From: Gracilibacillus lacisalsi DSM 19029
GTDB lineage: Bacteria > Bacillota > Bacilli > Bacillales > Amphibacillaceae
Length of the DNA: 64,000 nucleotides
Direction: 5' to 3'
Assembly: GCF_000377765.1 (NCBI RefSeq)
Contig: NZ_KB898662.1
Span: 372,001 to 436,000, forward strand
The translations under genes were made by a program, and so were the position numbers. The notes beneath the pieces are model-generated. The model was given only the letters and a program-made list of their open reading frames with translations. It had not been told where the DNA came from and ran no database searches. Positions 18,687 through 27,819 of the stretch are shown in pieces (within the stretch, counting starts at the first letter, position 1; the number at the start of each line of letters is the position of its first letter).

Positions 18687-19789
18687 GCGTTTCCCTCAAT
18701 CTTTGAAATTCTTTTCAGGTATTCTCTAACAACTATTTCTCTATTAAACTCTCTTTCCACTTTATTCCTTCCCTCTATACCCATTTTTTCCATTGTTTTA
18801 TAGTCCATTTTTAAAAACTCTTCAATTTTATTTATGAGTTCCTTAGTATTTTTCGGTTCAATGATATAGCCATTTACATTATCTTCGACTATTTCTCTAC
18901 ATCCACTTCTATTTGTAGTAATAAGTGGCCTTCCCGAGGCAGCGCTCTCTAATAATACATTTGACATCCCTTCAGGATAATATGTTGGGTGTACTGTACA
19001 GTGTACTTTTTCTAATATTGTTCTTATATCTCTAACCATACCATGATATTTTATTATTCCTTCACTCTGAAGTTGATTCAACAAAGATTCATAATTCTGT
19101 TCGCAAAAACCACAAACATGAAAAATAGTGTTTGGGTATTTCTTTTTAATATACTTTGCTGTATCTAAATATTGATCGACTCCCTTTTCTTTCATTATCC
19201 TTGATATAAAAACAAACTCTATATTTTCACTGTCGGGAAACTCTAATCTAGAAAACTGTTGAAGATTCACTCCAGAACCCGGTAAAATTTCATGTTTATT
19301 AATTGCAATATTGTTTTGTTCAAAGAATAACTGATTTTCTTTGTTTTGAAAAAAAACTGTCTTAACTTTGGAAAAAGCAAACTTGTATAATAATACAGAT
19401 ATTTTTTGCATTAAGCCTCCATTTTCTACTGCAGTACCAAGACCGGTGATGTTGGAAATATACGGAATGTTTAGCGCCTTTGCTGCTATCCCACCATAAA
19501 TATTCGGTTTAATCGTAAAAGTCAAAACAACATTTGGCTTAATTTCCCTCATTATTCTCTTGTAATAGCGAAGTAACTTTAATTCTTGAAAAGCATTTTT
19601 TCCATGCCTTTGCATAGAGGCTTCAATGTATTTACAACCTAGTCTCTTCAAATCTTCTATTCTTTCGCCATAAGGAGATGAAACATATACTTGATAACCT
19701 TCTTCAAGCAATTTTTCTACAATCTCACGTCTAAAGTTGTATATTACAACATCGTGATTAACTAAAAAAAGTACTTTCTTCTGTGCCAC
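18683..19789 (-). CDS. Glycosyltransferase family 4 (EpsD/CapM-like)
   Basis: A 368-residue GT-B enzyme. KVLFLVNHDVVIYNFRREI at the N-terminus and NITGLGTAV (about 115) are typical of the CapM/EpsD/PglA group, which often adds an amino sugar to the lipid-linked primer. The donor site includes FISRIMKEKGVDQY and HPTYYPEGMSNVLLESAASGRP. The start is GTG 19789, with AGGGATTAATT upstream. It follows the epimerase and primer genes closely, in keeping with an early step. Confidence 0.87.
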   Translation of the reverse strand: MAQKKVLFLVNHDVVIYNFRREIVEKLLEEGYQVYVSSPYGERIEDLKRLGCKYIEASMQRHGKNAFQELKLLRYYKRIMREIKPNVVLTFTIKPNIYGGIAAKALNIPYISNITGLGTAVENGGLMQKISVLLYKFAFSKVKTVFFQNKENQLFFEQNNIAINKHEILPGSGVNLQQFSRLEFPDSENIEFVFISRIMKEKGVDQYLDTAKYIKKKYPNTIFHVCGFCEQNYESLLNQLQSEGIIKYHGMVRDIRTILEKVHCTVHPTYYPEGMSNVLLESAASGRPLITTNRSGCREIVEDNVNGYIIEPKNTKELINKIEEFLKMDYKTMEKMGIEGRNKVEREFNREIVVREYLKRISKIEGNA

Positions 19790-19791
19790 AA

Positions 19792-20658
19792 TTAATCCCT
19801 GCTTTCAGTAGATGCAATGGAAGATCGTAAATCATGTACTATATAATCTTCCTTGTAATTACTTAGATCTCTTTCATAATATAAATCCCCGAATACTTTA
19901 TTAATTAACACTAACCTGTTCCTCAATAAATTTATTATTGGATTAAAAATTTTTGTTGTTTTTATAGTCTTATTATGTGCTTTTGCAATTTCTTCTACCA
20001 TATTACTTGTTTGGACATAATCTTTATTTTGGGGAAAAAACAATCCACATTCTTTATTTTGAATCATAAGCTTTATAAACTCTGACAAGTTATCTATATG
20101 CAACATGCTTCTACGGTTATAGAAATTAGGAAAAACAGGAGACATAGTAGCAAATTTAGCTAATCTAGGGTAGTTTCCTTTAGAATTCTTCCCGTATATC
20201 ATCGGCGGACGAATTATGACAATTTTAAAACTTTTACTTTCTAAGTCTTTTAATCCATTTTCTGCTTGCAATTTGCTGTCTCCATAATAGTTACTTGGTT
20301 TTGGAATAGTTCTTTCTCTTATTACTCCAGTATTATTAATGCTATCACCATATACAATAATACTACTTAAGAAGATAAACTGTTTTACACCTTCCAAATT
20401 CGCCTTAGTAGCTATTTCCATAGTCAAATCACGATTAATTCGGTAATATTTTTCTCGCAGACTAGGATCAGTTGAAACATGCGCTATCCCAGCGACATGC
20501 AAGACAACATCATAAATGGAAAAGTCTACACTTTTCCATTCATCCGTACGTAAGCTTATTTTATCAATTTGAAACTCTTCAGGATAATTGTCTGTTACCC
20601 ATTTTTCGAAAGAGTTACCTACATAACTATTCTTACCAGTAATTAACACTCGCTTCAT
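19792..20658 (-). CDS. NAD-dependent sugar epimerase/dehydratase
   Basis: A short-chain dehydrogenase-like enzyme of 288 residues acting on a nucleotide sugar. The N-terminal ITGKNSYVG is an altered Rossmann GxxGxxG loop, VLHVAGIAH follows, and the catalytic YxxxK is YYGDSKLQ near residue 149, with a Ser in FLSSIIVYG. It resembles proteins that accompany EpsL-like primers and reduce a 4-keto sugar made by the EpsC-like dehydratase. Its product, perhaps a deoxy amino sugar such as QuiNAc or FucNAc, is inference. Its ATG overlaps the upstream stop. Confidence 0.8.
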   Translation of the reverse strand: MKRVLITGKNSYVGNSFEKWVTDNYPEEFQIDKISLRTDEWKSVDFSIYDVVLHVAGIAHVSTDPSLREKYYRINRDLTMEIATKANLEGVKQFIFLSSIIVYGDSINNTGVIRERTIPKPSNYYGDSKLQAENGLKDLESKSFKIVIIRPPMIYGKNSKGNYPRLAKFATMSPVFPNFYNRRSMLHIDNLSEFIKLMIQNKECGLFFPQNKDYVQTSNMVEEIAKAHNKTIKTTKIFNPIINLLRNRLVLINKVFGDLYYERDLSNYKEDYIVHDLRSSIASTESRD

Positions 20659-21281
20659 TTTGATGCGGACTCCTTCTGCTCATACTTTCTTGTACCTGTT
20701 CCACCTTCTACAACACCATCACTTTTAAGAACACTTATAAAGGTACCAACAAAACATTTTAAATCAAATAATGGACCAATACGCTTTATGTATTCACCGT
20801 CTAGCTTTGCTTTAATATCAATTGGCAATTCATCTCGCCCGTTAATCTGCGCCCATCCGGTTAAACCAGGGAGAACATCATTTGCTCCATACTTATCACG
20901 TTCTTCAATTAGATCATATTGGTTCCATAATGCTGGCCGTGGTCCAATGATAGCCATTTGTCCAACTAGAATATTTAAAATTTGTGGCAATTCATCTAAG
21001 CTTGTTTTTCTTAAAAATCTCCCGACACGTGTAATATATAAATCTGGATTGTCCAATAAATGAGTAGGTGTATCTTTTGGTGTATCAATTCGCATCGTTC
21101 TAAATTTGAGAATATTAAAGTGCTCTTTGTTTTTGCCAACTCTTTTTTGTTTAAATAGAATTGGCCCTTTTGAATCGATTTTAATGGCAATAATTAAGAG
21201 TACAATAATTGGTGATAAGACAATTAAACCTATCAACGCTAAGAAAAAATCTATTATTCTTTTAACTTTTATATAGAACAT
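20655..21281 (-). CDS. Initiating phosphoglycosyl transferase (EpsL/WcaJ-like)
   Basis: A 208-residue monotopic enzyme that transfers a sugar-1-phosphate to undecaprenyl phosphate, starting the repeat unit. One N-terminal membrane helix (residues 9-32) is followed by the family marks KFRTM, RKTSLDELPQ (the catalytic Asp-Glu), and GLTGWAQINGRDELP. The size is that of the small EpsL/PglC-like group. The ribosome site GAGGTGATAAGTGT precedes ATG. The operon order puts it right after the EpsC-like gene that would make its donor. Confidence 0.92.
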   Translation of the reverse strand: MFYIKVKRIIDFFLALIGLIVLSPIIVLLIIAIKIDSKGPILFKQKRVGKNKEHFNILKFRTMRIDTPKDTPTHLLDNPDLYITRVGRFLRKTSLDELPQILNILVGQMAIIGPRPALWNQYDLIEERDKYGANDVLPGLTGWAQINGRDELPIDIKAKLDGEYIKRIGPLFDLKCFVGTFISVLKSDGVVEGGTGTRKYEQKESASK

Positions 21282-21304
21282 ACACTTATCACCTCATCAT
21301 TTTG

Positions 21305-23131
21305 TTAAGAAGGTTGCTTAGCTATCCTTTGTTCTTTGTAAACTATATCCATGACATTCTCTTTTAACTCTTTTATTTCGTAATTATTAAAGCTATTTAT
21401 TAATTGAATAAACGCCTCTCTATCTACTTCTACCGTTTTACCAACATAAATCTTCTCATAAACTGCATCCGGATGAATTTCGTCTTCGCCGAGAAGTTCT
21501 TCATACATCTTCTCTCCTGGGCGTATACCACTAAATTCAATAGGAATTTCTTCTTCTGTATAACCTGATAGCTTAATAAGGTTTCTCGCTAGATCTACTA
21601 TTTTCACTGGTTCTCCCATATCTAAGACAAATATTTCTCCACCTTTGGCTAAGGTTCCAGCTTGGACAACTAATCGTGAAGCTTCAGGAATTGTCATAAA
21701 ATAGCGGGTCATGTCTGGGTGTGTAACCGTGACTGGTCCCCCTTTTTCAATTTGCTTCTTGAATAGTGGAATAACACTGCCACGACTTCCAAGTACATTA
21801 CCAAATCTTACCGCAACAAATTTTGTTTTACTTCGAGCTGATAAGTCTTGTACAACCATTTCTGCTATGCGTTTCGTTGCTCCCATCACGTTAGTAGGGT
21901 TTACGGCTTTATCTGTAGAAACTAAAACAAACGTATGAATGCCAAATGCATCTGCCGCTTCCGCTACATTTTTCGTTCCGATAATATTATTTTTCACCGC
22001 TTCGTGCGGGTTGTATTCCATTAGCGGTACGTGCTTGTGAGCTGCTGCGTGGTAAATGATTCTTGGGTTATGTTCTTGTACAACCTCAAAAATACGTTGT
22101 CGATCTTGTACATCTGCAATAATTGGTATAATTTCTATTTCTTCTTGTTGATATTTTTGACGAAGTTCCATATCAATGGAGTAAATACTAAATTCGCCAT
22201 GACCGACTAACAATATTTTCGATGGTTTAAATCGCATTAACTGTCTACAAATCTCCGACCCGATTGAACCACCAGCTCCAGTTACCATAACCGTGTTGCC
22301 TGTAACATATTCTGATATCGAGTTGATGTCTAATTCAACTGGATCGCGTCCCAGTACATCTTCGACATCTACATTTTTCAAGGAACTTACGGATATTTTC
22401 CCTGAAACAATGTCTTCTATCTTCGGTACCATCTGAACCTTAACATTGGTACTATTACAGATAGCGACTAATTCTGATAATGCTCCGTTTGCTAAAGATG
22501 GAATAGCTATTACAATATGATCGATCTCTAAATCTTTTACTAAATCAGGGATCTCTTTTGTAGCACCTGCAACAGGTAAATCATAAAGTTGCATTTTATG
22601 TTTTGCCATATCATCGTCTGCGAAAGCGACAGGTAAAAGATCGGTATGTTGCTGTTCATTTTTTAGTTGTCTGGCAATCATTGCACCAGCTGCACCAGCA
22701 CCGACAATTAATGTTCGTTTTCTATTAGTCTTATCTTGCATATAGTGGTCGCGATAGACTCTCCAGACAAACCTTGAACCACCAATTAATATGATATGTA
22801 ATAACCAAGTTACAATAAGTGCTCTTCTATAAATGGTGAAATCATTTGCTAGGAATTGAACAATACCTGTTGCTACTATTGTAAAAGTGATTGCTTTCAC
22901 GATTGCCATTAACTCCCCAATACTCGCATATGCCCAAACTTTATGGTAAAGCTTGTAGACAAACGCAAAGAGATGGTGAAAGAGAAGTAAGGCGATAGCC
23001 GTAATCGCCATGACATCTAATTCACCAAATGAATGAGTTGGGTAAACAATCCATGAGGCTATAAAAATAGCTGTACTAACAATGAGAGAGTCTAATAATA
23101 GTAATAAGAAAATTCGTTGTTTGTAACCCAT
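21305..23131 (-). CDS. EpsC/CapD-like UDP-sugar 4,6-dehydratase
   Basis: A large membrane-bound dehydratase of about 608 residues. It has four N-terminal membrane helices (residues about 5-115), a CoA-binding-like Rossmann domain (GAGAAGAMIARQLK) and a catalytic SDR domain starting VTGAGGSIGSEICRQ, with a VSTDKAVNPTNVMGATKR segment. In this family the SDR Tyr is replaced by Met (the VMGATKR site), as in FlaA1/PglF-type inverting enzymes. It should convert UDP-GlcNAc to a 4-keto-6-deoxy sugar. ATG 23131 has the best-spaced ribosome site (GAAGGG); upstream ATGs are possible. Confidence 0.9.
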   Translation of the reverse strand: MGYKQRIFLLLLLDSLIVSTAIFIASWIVYPTHSFGELDVMAITAIALLLFHHLFAFVYKLYHKVWAYASIGELMAIVKAITFTIVATGIVQFLANDFTIYRRALIVTWLLHIILIGGSRFVWRVYRDHYMQDKTNRKRTLIVGAGAAGAMIARQLKNEQQHTDLLPVAFADDDMAKHKMQLYDLPVAGATKEIPDLVKDLEIDHIVIAIPSLANGALSELVAICNSTNVKVQMVPKIEDIVSGKISVSSLKNVDVEDVLGRDPVELDINSISEYVTGNTVMVTGAGGSIGSEICRQLMRFKPSKILLVGHGEFSIYSIDMELRQKYQQEEIEIIPIIADVQDRQRIFEVVQEHNPRIIYHAAAHKHVPLMEYNPHEAVKNNIIGTKNVAEAADAFGIHTFVLVSTDKAVNPTNVMGATKRIAEMVVQDLSARSKTKFVAVRFGNVLGSRGSVIPLFKKQIEKGGPVTVTHPDMTRYFMTIPEASRLVVQAGTLAKGGEIFVLDMGEPVKIVDLARNLIKLSGYTEEEIPIEFSGIRPGEKMYEELLGEDEIHPDAVYEKIYVGKTVEVDREAFIQLINSFNNYEIKELKENVMDIVYKEQRIAKQPS

Positions 23132-23158
23132 TTGGGCCATCCCTTCCATCGTTAAAAA

Positions 23159-24040
23159 TTATTGTTTTACCTTACTTTCCTTAGCCAATTGGTTAATAAT
23201 TTTCTGTACTTCTTCACCGATTTCTTCATTTTGTAACGCAAACTCAATAGTTGTCTTGATAAAACCAAGCTTTTCTCCCACATCATAACGTTTACCCGCA
23301 AAGTCATATGCGAATACACTTTGAGATTCATTTAATCTTTGAATCGCATCGGTTAATTGAATCTCACCACCAGCACCTACTTCTTTCTGTTCTAAATATT
23401 TAAAAATAGTAGGTGATAATACGTAACGTCCCATGATCGCTAAATTGGAAGGTGCTGTTCCTGGTTCAGGTTTTTCAACAAACTTATTCACAGAATAATT
23501 ATCACCATGCTGTTCCTTTGGATCCACAATTCCGTAACGATGGGTTTCATGGTCTGGAACCTGTTGCACACCGATAATGGAACCACCTGTACTTTCATAT
23601 TCATCAATTAGTTGCTTTAGACATGGAGTTTCTGATTGAACAATGTCATCTCCTAGTAAAACCGCAAATGGTTCATCTCCAATAAACTTACGTGCACACC
23701 ATACGGCATGTCCTAATCCTAGAGGTTCTTTTTGACGTATGTAATGAATATCTACTTCCGCAGGTTGTTTTGTTTTTTCTAGTAACTCGAACTTACCTTT
23801 TTTTAATAAGTTGTCTTCTAATTCGAAGTTGTGGTCGAAGTGGTCCTCGATTGCACGTTTCCCTTTACCAGTTACAATAATAATATCTTCTATTCCAGAA
23901 GCAATTGCTTCCTCCACAATATATTGAATGGTTGGTTTATCAACGATTGGTAATACTTCTTTTGGCATTGCTTTTGTCGCAGGTAAAAATCTAGTCCCCA
24001 GCCCTGCTGCTGGAATGATCGCTTTTCTTACTTTTTTCAT
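23159..24040 (-). CDS. galU: UTP-glucose-1-phosphate uridylyltransferase
   Basis: It makes UDP-glucose from glucose-1-phosphate and UTP for EPS synthesis. The N-terminal [23 protein letters not shown]-type nucleotide loop, the [24 protein letters not shown] block and EKPEPG are diagnostic of GalU/GtaB. The 293-residue length is standard. The start is ATG 24040; a GGAGG lies 13 bases upstream, rather far. It may be one of several galU copies in the genome. Confidence 0.94.
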   Translation of the reverse strand: MKKVRKAIIPAAGLGTRFLPATKAMPKEVLPIVDKPTIQYIVEEAIASGIEDIIIVTGKGKRAIEDHFDHNFELEDNLLKKGKFELLEKTKQPAEVDIHYIRQKEPLGLGHAVWCARKFIGDEPFAVLLGDDIVQSETPCLKQLIDEYESTGGSIIGVQQVPDHETHRYGIVDPKEQHGDNYSVNKFVEKPEPGTAPSNLAIMGRYVLSPTIFKYLEQKEVGAGGEIQLTDAIQRLNESQSVFAYDFAGKRYDVGEKLGFIKTTIEFALQNEEIGEEVQKIINQLAKESKVKQ

Positions 24041-24127
24041 AATAGATAACAATCCTCCAAAATATAATGATAACATTCACTTAAAATACACTTTTTAAAG
24101 TATACTTTAAGCTTTAGTACTTTACAA

Positions 24128-24895
24128 CTATAAAATTCCCATGATTTTCTTTTTTTTAATTTTTTCTGGCACATCTCCTACTACATGGTCTCCATTAACT
24201 AAATATTGTGCATTTTCCATAAACCAATACACCAAAGAAGTACCATATTTGTCCTTGATCACTGTATGAGCTTCTTGCATAACAAAACCTCTACTCGTAA
24301 TATTATGCGCATCAGATGCAATAAAATGCGTTAAGTTTGCTTCAATTAATTGCAGGCTGAATTTCTTAATTTTCTTACCAAATTTTCCAGCGATACTCGC
24401 TGCAGTAACTTGTGTCAATGTCCCATTACTCACTAAGTCATATAATATATTTGGGTTTTCGATTAACTCTTTATTTCGTTCCGGGTGCACAATAATTGGT
24501 TTGATCCCTTGTAATTGCAAATCAAACATTAATTGTTTCGTATAACGTGGAACGTGATTGGATGGAAGCTCCACGAATAAATATCCACTTGTATCATTCA
24601 GTGGCAATAGTTGTCCATTCTCTAAGTCAGTTAACATATCTCCGTTTATCCGTGTTTCTTGACCAGGAAGAATAGTTAGGGGAATTTCTTCTTCTTGTAA
24701 TCTTTTATTCAATTGATCTACAGCTAATAATATGTCATCTTTATAGTTATCATAACTACCATTTAAGTGATGTGGTGTGGCAATAATCGTGTTAATTCCT
24801 TGTGATACGGCACTTTTCGCCATTTGCACACTATCTTCCATATGTTTCGCACCGTCATCCACACCAGGCAGGATATGACAATGAATATCGATCAT
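24128..24895 (-). CDS. CpsB/YwqE-type PHP tyrosine-protein phosphatase
   Basis: A metal-dependent phosphatase of the PHP fold that dephosphorylates the tyrosine kinase of EPS loci. All metal ligands are visible: HCHILPGVDDG (5-15), ATPHH (about 40), the Glu of VELPSNH, VHPERN (about 136) and SDAHN (about 196). Its 255 residues match YwqE and CpsB. Its C-terminus KKKKIMGIL is almost the same as that of the next gene upstream, showing they are paralogues. The 158-base gap to that gene has no obvious terminator. Confidence 0.93.
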   Translation of the reverse strand: MIDIHCHILPGVDDGAKHMEDSVQMAKSAVSQGINTIIATPHHLNGSYDNYKDDILLAVDQLNKRLQEEEIPLTILPGQETRINGDMLTDLENGQLLPLNDTSGYLFVELPSNHVPRYTKQLMFDLQLQGIKPIIVHPERNKELIENPNILYDLVSNGTLTQVTAASIAGKFGKKIKKFSLQLIEANLTHFIASDAHNITSRGFVMQEAHTVIKDKYGTSLVYWFMENAQYLVNGDHVVGDVPEKIKKKKIMGIL

Positions 24896-25053
24896 AGCAA
24901 TTCATCGTCCTTTCTGATCATAAATATTTTATTTTAACGTCATAATATCATACTAAAGTATAACAGGAAACAAGCCAATTGAAAATAGCATTTAACAGGC
25001 GATTATTGTCGAATATACTTTAAATATTGTAAACTTCGCCTAATTTCTCCATA

Positions 25054-25815
25054 TTATAAAATGCCGAAGATTTTCTTCTTTTTAACGCGCTCTGGTTCTT
25101 CCCCTTGAACCATTTTATTGTCTAATAGTAGATTTTGATTTTCTTGTAATAAATACCACTGATGGAAAGAAATATTGCGTTTCATCGACTTCCATGCCGA
25201 TTGCAAGTGATATTCTTTTGCTTCTGAGGTGTCTGAACCGACGAAATGAGCGAGGTTATTCTTCAGAAATTGTTGGGTTAGTTTTTGTAGCTTTTTACCT
25301 TTCTTACCGACAATGCTTTTAGCACTCACTTGTACTAACACACCATTCTTGACCATACTGTAGAGATGATCATGGTCATCCTGAATCTGCAGGTTTTTTT
25401 CAGGGCTCATAAAGACAGGTTTATAACCTTTCAATTGAAGTTCATAGCATAGTTGTTTGGTATATTCCGGGATATGATCATGCATTAACTCCATAAAGAC
25501 ATATTTCGGTTCTGCCCCATAAGTAATTAAGCTGTCTGTCTCTAAATCTTCTTCCATGTTTCCATAGATTCGGATCGTTTGTCCAGGAATGATTTCCACG
25601 TCTATATTTTCTTCCATTAGTTGTTGATTAACCTTTTCCACCAAATTAATAATGGTATCTTTATTAATTTCCTGTTTTCCTTGTATGTATCTAGGTGCTG
25701 CAATAATTTTTCTCACGTTCGCTTTTTCTGCTTGCTTTGCTATTGCGATTGATGAGGAAATATTTGTTACACTTTCTCGATTAATTGGAAGAATATATGG
25801 ATTAATATCCAACAT
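25054..25815 (-). CDS. Degenerate CpsB/YwqE paralogue lacking metal ligands
   Basis: A protein of 253 residues, alignable end to end with the phosphatase at 24128 but with the metal site destroyed. HCHILP is replaced by NPYILP, TPHH by APRY, HPERN by SPEKN and SDAHN by SDTSE. The frame is intact, with a ribosome site (AAAGGGTGG) before ATG 25815 and a conserved KKKKIFGIL tail, so it looks maintained rather than decaying. It is probably catalytically inactive. It may bind the kinase tail or the active phosphatase as a scaffold or decoy; this role is inference. Confidence 0.82.
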   Translation of the reverse strand: MLDINPYILPINRESVTNISSSIAIAKQAEKANVRKIIAAPRYIQGKQEINKDTIINLVEKVNQQLMEENIDVEIIPGQTIRIYGNMEEDLETDSLITYGAEPKYVFMELMHDHIPEYTKQLCYELQLKGYKPVFMSPEKNLQIQDDHDHLYSMVKNGVLVQVSAKSIVGKKGKKLQKLTQQFLKNNLAHFVGSDTSEAKEYHLQSAWKSMKRNISFHQWYLLQENQNLLLDNKMVQGEEPERVKKKKIFGIL

Positions 25816-25972
25816 ATGCACCACCCTTTCTTGTCATCCTACTCACACATACTAGACCTTAGTCCCATTATATGTAAAGAATAGCATATTCGTTGTTGTT
25901 TGGAAAGTAATAACATCAAGACCCTATCTATATACATTAGTTTTACATCTTTATTTTATGGGGATTTATTCA

Positions 25973-26016
25973 AAAAAATACCTTTCGACTATTTGTTGAG
26001 TCGAAAGGTATTTTTT
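25973..26016. terminator. Strong bidirectional terminator
   Basis: CCTTTCGACT and AGTCGAAAGG pair around an 8-base loop, with an A run on the left and a T run on the right. On the minus strand it lies between the tyrosine kinase gene and the degenerate phosphatase. It should therefore split the EPS genes into a wzz-kinase transcript and a downstream transcript, unless bypassed. Confidence 0.85.
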
Positions 26017-26047
26017 AATAGGAAAGTATAAATATTGGGTAGCTGTC

Positions 26048-26182
26048 TACGCAAGCGCCCAGAAACTAGGCGACTTCACGAATCGCCCTACGATAAGTTA
26101 TCATCGGTTCGTAAACTCACCTTGATTCCTTTATCTCAGTTGATTCGCTCCAGTCGCTACGTTTCTAAACGGGCGATCTGCG
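26048..26182. repeat. Imperfect inverted-repeat element (~135 bp)
   Basis: The ends are complementary with small bulges: CGCCC...AGAAAC...TAG(G)CGACT near 26055-26075 and its complement near 26148-26178. An inner dyad (CGAATCG, CGATAAGTTATCATCG) lies near 26078-26112. It contains no gene and ends 7 bases from the kinase stop. It has the look of a short non-autonomous intergenic element, or of a stable RNA hairpin protecting the kinase mRNA end. Other copies would have to be sought in the genome. Confidence 0.55.
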
Positions 26183-26188
26183 TTTTTC

Positions 26189-26881
26189 TTAATTTCCATA
26201 ATAGTAATAGTGACCTTTTTTCTGTTCACGGTCATTAAGTACAACACCTAATAGTTTCGCATTACCAACATCCAATAATTCTTTTGCCTTGGTTGCGGCA
26301 TCGTATTCTGTCTGATTACTACGGACAACCATTACTGCACCATCACAGGTATTGGCAAGAATTTGCGCATCTGTCACAGCTAATACTGGTGGAGTATCAA
26401 ATAGCACTAAATCATAATCCAAGCTGGCGTTAGCAATCAATGTTTCCATCGCTTTAGACCCTAACAATTCAGATGGGTTCGGTGGAATTGGTCCACAAGA
26501 TAATAAATCCAGTCCTGCTACGTCACTGCTTGTAACAGATTCTTTTAATTCTGTTTCACCGACTAGCACACTGCTTAATCCTTTGCGATTATCAATGCGG
26601 AAGGTATAGTGTAATGTTGGTTTACGCATATCTGCATCAATTAACAATACTTTTTTTCCTTGTTGAGCAAACACAATCGCCAAGTTTGCCGTTGTAGATG
26701 ACTTCCCTTCTGAAGGTCCAGAAGAGGTTACCAGCATTGTTTTTAGTTCTCCATCCACAGAAGAGAATTGCAAGTTCGTTCGAATCGTTTTATATTGTTC
26801 TGAAATCGGAGAACGAGGGTTCATCTTGGTAATTAAGTGTCTTACGTTTTTTAAATTAGACTGTTTTTTTCCTTTGACCAC
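26189..26881 (-). CDS. BY-kinase, capsular/EPS tyrosine kinase (CapB/YwqD-like)
   Basis: A cytoplasmic tyrosine autokinase of 230 residues that works with the membrane modulator next door to control chain length. Walker A is SSGPSEGKSSTTANLA (about 54-69), Walker A' LLIDADMRKP, and Walker B LVLFDTPPV. The C-terminus ends in the tyrosine cluster GHYYYYGN, the autophosphorylation site. The start is GTG 26881 behind GAGGGGGAGC, overlapping the modulator gene by 26 bases. This split modulator/kinase arrangement is typical of Firmicutes. Confidence 0.93.
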   Translation of the reverse strand: MVKGKKQSNLKNVRHLITKMNPRSPISEQYKTIRTNLQFSSVDGELKTMLVTSSGPSEGKSSTTANLAIVFAQQGKKVLLIDADMRKPTLHYTFRIDNRKGLSSVLVGETELKESVTSSDVAGLDLLSCGPIPPNPSELLGSKAMETLIANASLDYDLVLFDTPPVLAVTDAQILANTCDGAVMVVRSNQTEYDAATKAKELLDVGNAKLLGVVLNDREQKKGHYYYYGN

Positions 26882-27620
26882 TAAAGCTCCCCCTCTCCGT
26901 TTTTTGGTTGATGGACGCAGGCTTTGCCATAGACATCATATCTTTTTCGTCAATATGCGAGACTACACCAAGAATCGGTAGTTCCAATTTGTCTTCTACA
27001 TCCTGTTCTGTTTTAATCGTGTTATCTAAATATTCTAGCAAGAATGCTAAACCTACACCAACCATCGCCCCAAGCACCATAGCGATTGCGATGTTAAGCA
27101 TTGGTTTTGGATTTACAGGCTTCGGGTTTGCTGGGACTACCGCTTCAGATAGAATGTTCACATTGTTAACGTTCATCAATTCCGGAAGATCTTCGCGGAA
27201 TACTTCCACCGTTGTATTGGCAATACCTGCCGCTACCTCAGGATCATAGTCAGTCGCAGTAAGTGTTACAACCTGAGAACTTTCTGCACTAGAGATCGAT
27301 ATTTTCTCTCCTAAAGCGCCCGGTGTTATTGTTAAGTTCATTTCCTCGACAACTTGATCTAAAATTCGGTTACTTTTAATTATCTCTTTATATGTATTGA
27401 TGATTTCGACATTAGAGCGAATTTGGTTAATGTCAACATTATTTACCTCATTCGTATCTTGATTAACTATAAATTGCGTACTAGATTGATAGGTTGGTGT
27501 TAGAATAAAAAAGCTAATGATTGCACTAATACCCGCAGCACCAACAATTAATAATATAATCAATAATAAACGTTTTTTCAGAACTTCGAAAATCTCTTTC
27601 AGCGATATCGTTTCTTCCAT
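26856..27620 (-). CDS. Wzz-type chain-length determinant / kinase modulator (CapA/YwqC-like)
   Basis: A membrane protein of 254 residues with a helix at about 20-42, an extracellular domain, and a second helix at about 175-197 preceded by the proline-rich VPANPKPVNPKPMLN segment typical of Wzz proteins. The cytoplasmic C-terminus activates the tyrosine kinase. The start is ATG 27620, with GGAGG 9 bases upstream; six extra codons are open upstream. It is the first gene of the EPS locus. Confidence 0.92.
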   Translation of the reverse strand: MEETISLKEIFEVLKKRLLLIILLIVGAAGISAIISFFILTPTYQSSTQFIVNQDTNEVNNVDINQIRSNVEIINTYKEIIKSNRILDQVVEEMNLTITPGALGEKISISSAESSQVVTLTATDYDPEVAAGIANTTVEVFREDLPELMNVNNVNILSEAVVPANPKPVNPKPMLNIAIAMVLGAMVGVGLAFLLEYLDNTIKTEQDVEDKLELPILGVVSHIDEKDMMSMAKPASINQKTERGSFSGQRKKTV

Positions 27621-27694
27621 TATTCGTAACCTCCGCATATAATTCTTTCAGATGAATTCGGTCGTTTATTGCATACGATCACACCATAAACGAA

Positions 27695-27724
27695 ATTATA
27701 ACATAAACTGTTTTTATTTGTCAT
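27695..27724 (-). promoter_or_regulatory. Candidate EPS promoter
   Basis: On the minus strand ATGACA (27719-27724) and a perfect TATAAT (27695-27700) are 18 bases apart. They lie about 75 bases upstream of the first EPS gene and after the terminator of the LuxR gene. SigA-type spacing is good; the -35 box is imperfect, which leaves room for activation. Confidence 0.6.
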
Positions 27725-27775
27725 AAATATCTTGTGATTTTTTGTGAATTTTCTAGGTACTATTTGTCATTCGCA

Positions 27776-27811
27776 CAAAAAAAGAGCCCATGTTACCTAT
27801 CAACACAGGCT
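27776..27811 (-). terminator. Terminator after LuxR-type regulator gene
   Basis: AGCCTGTGTT and AACATGGGCT pair (with wobble pairs) around a short loop, followed by a T run on the minus strand. It separates the regulator transcript from the EPS operon. Confidence 0.8.
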
Positions 27812-27819
27812 TTACTTTA

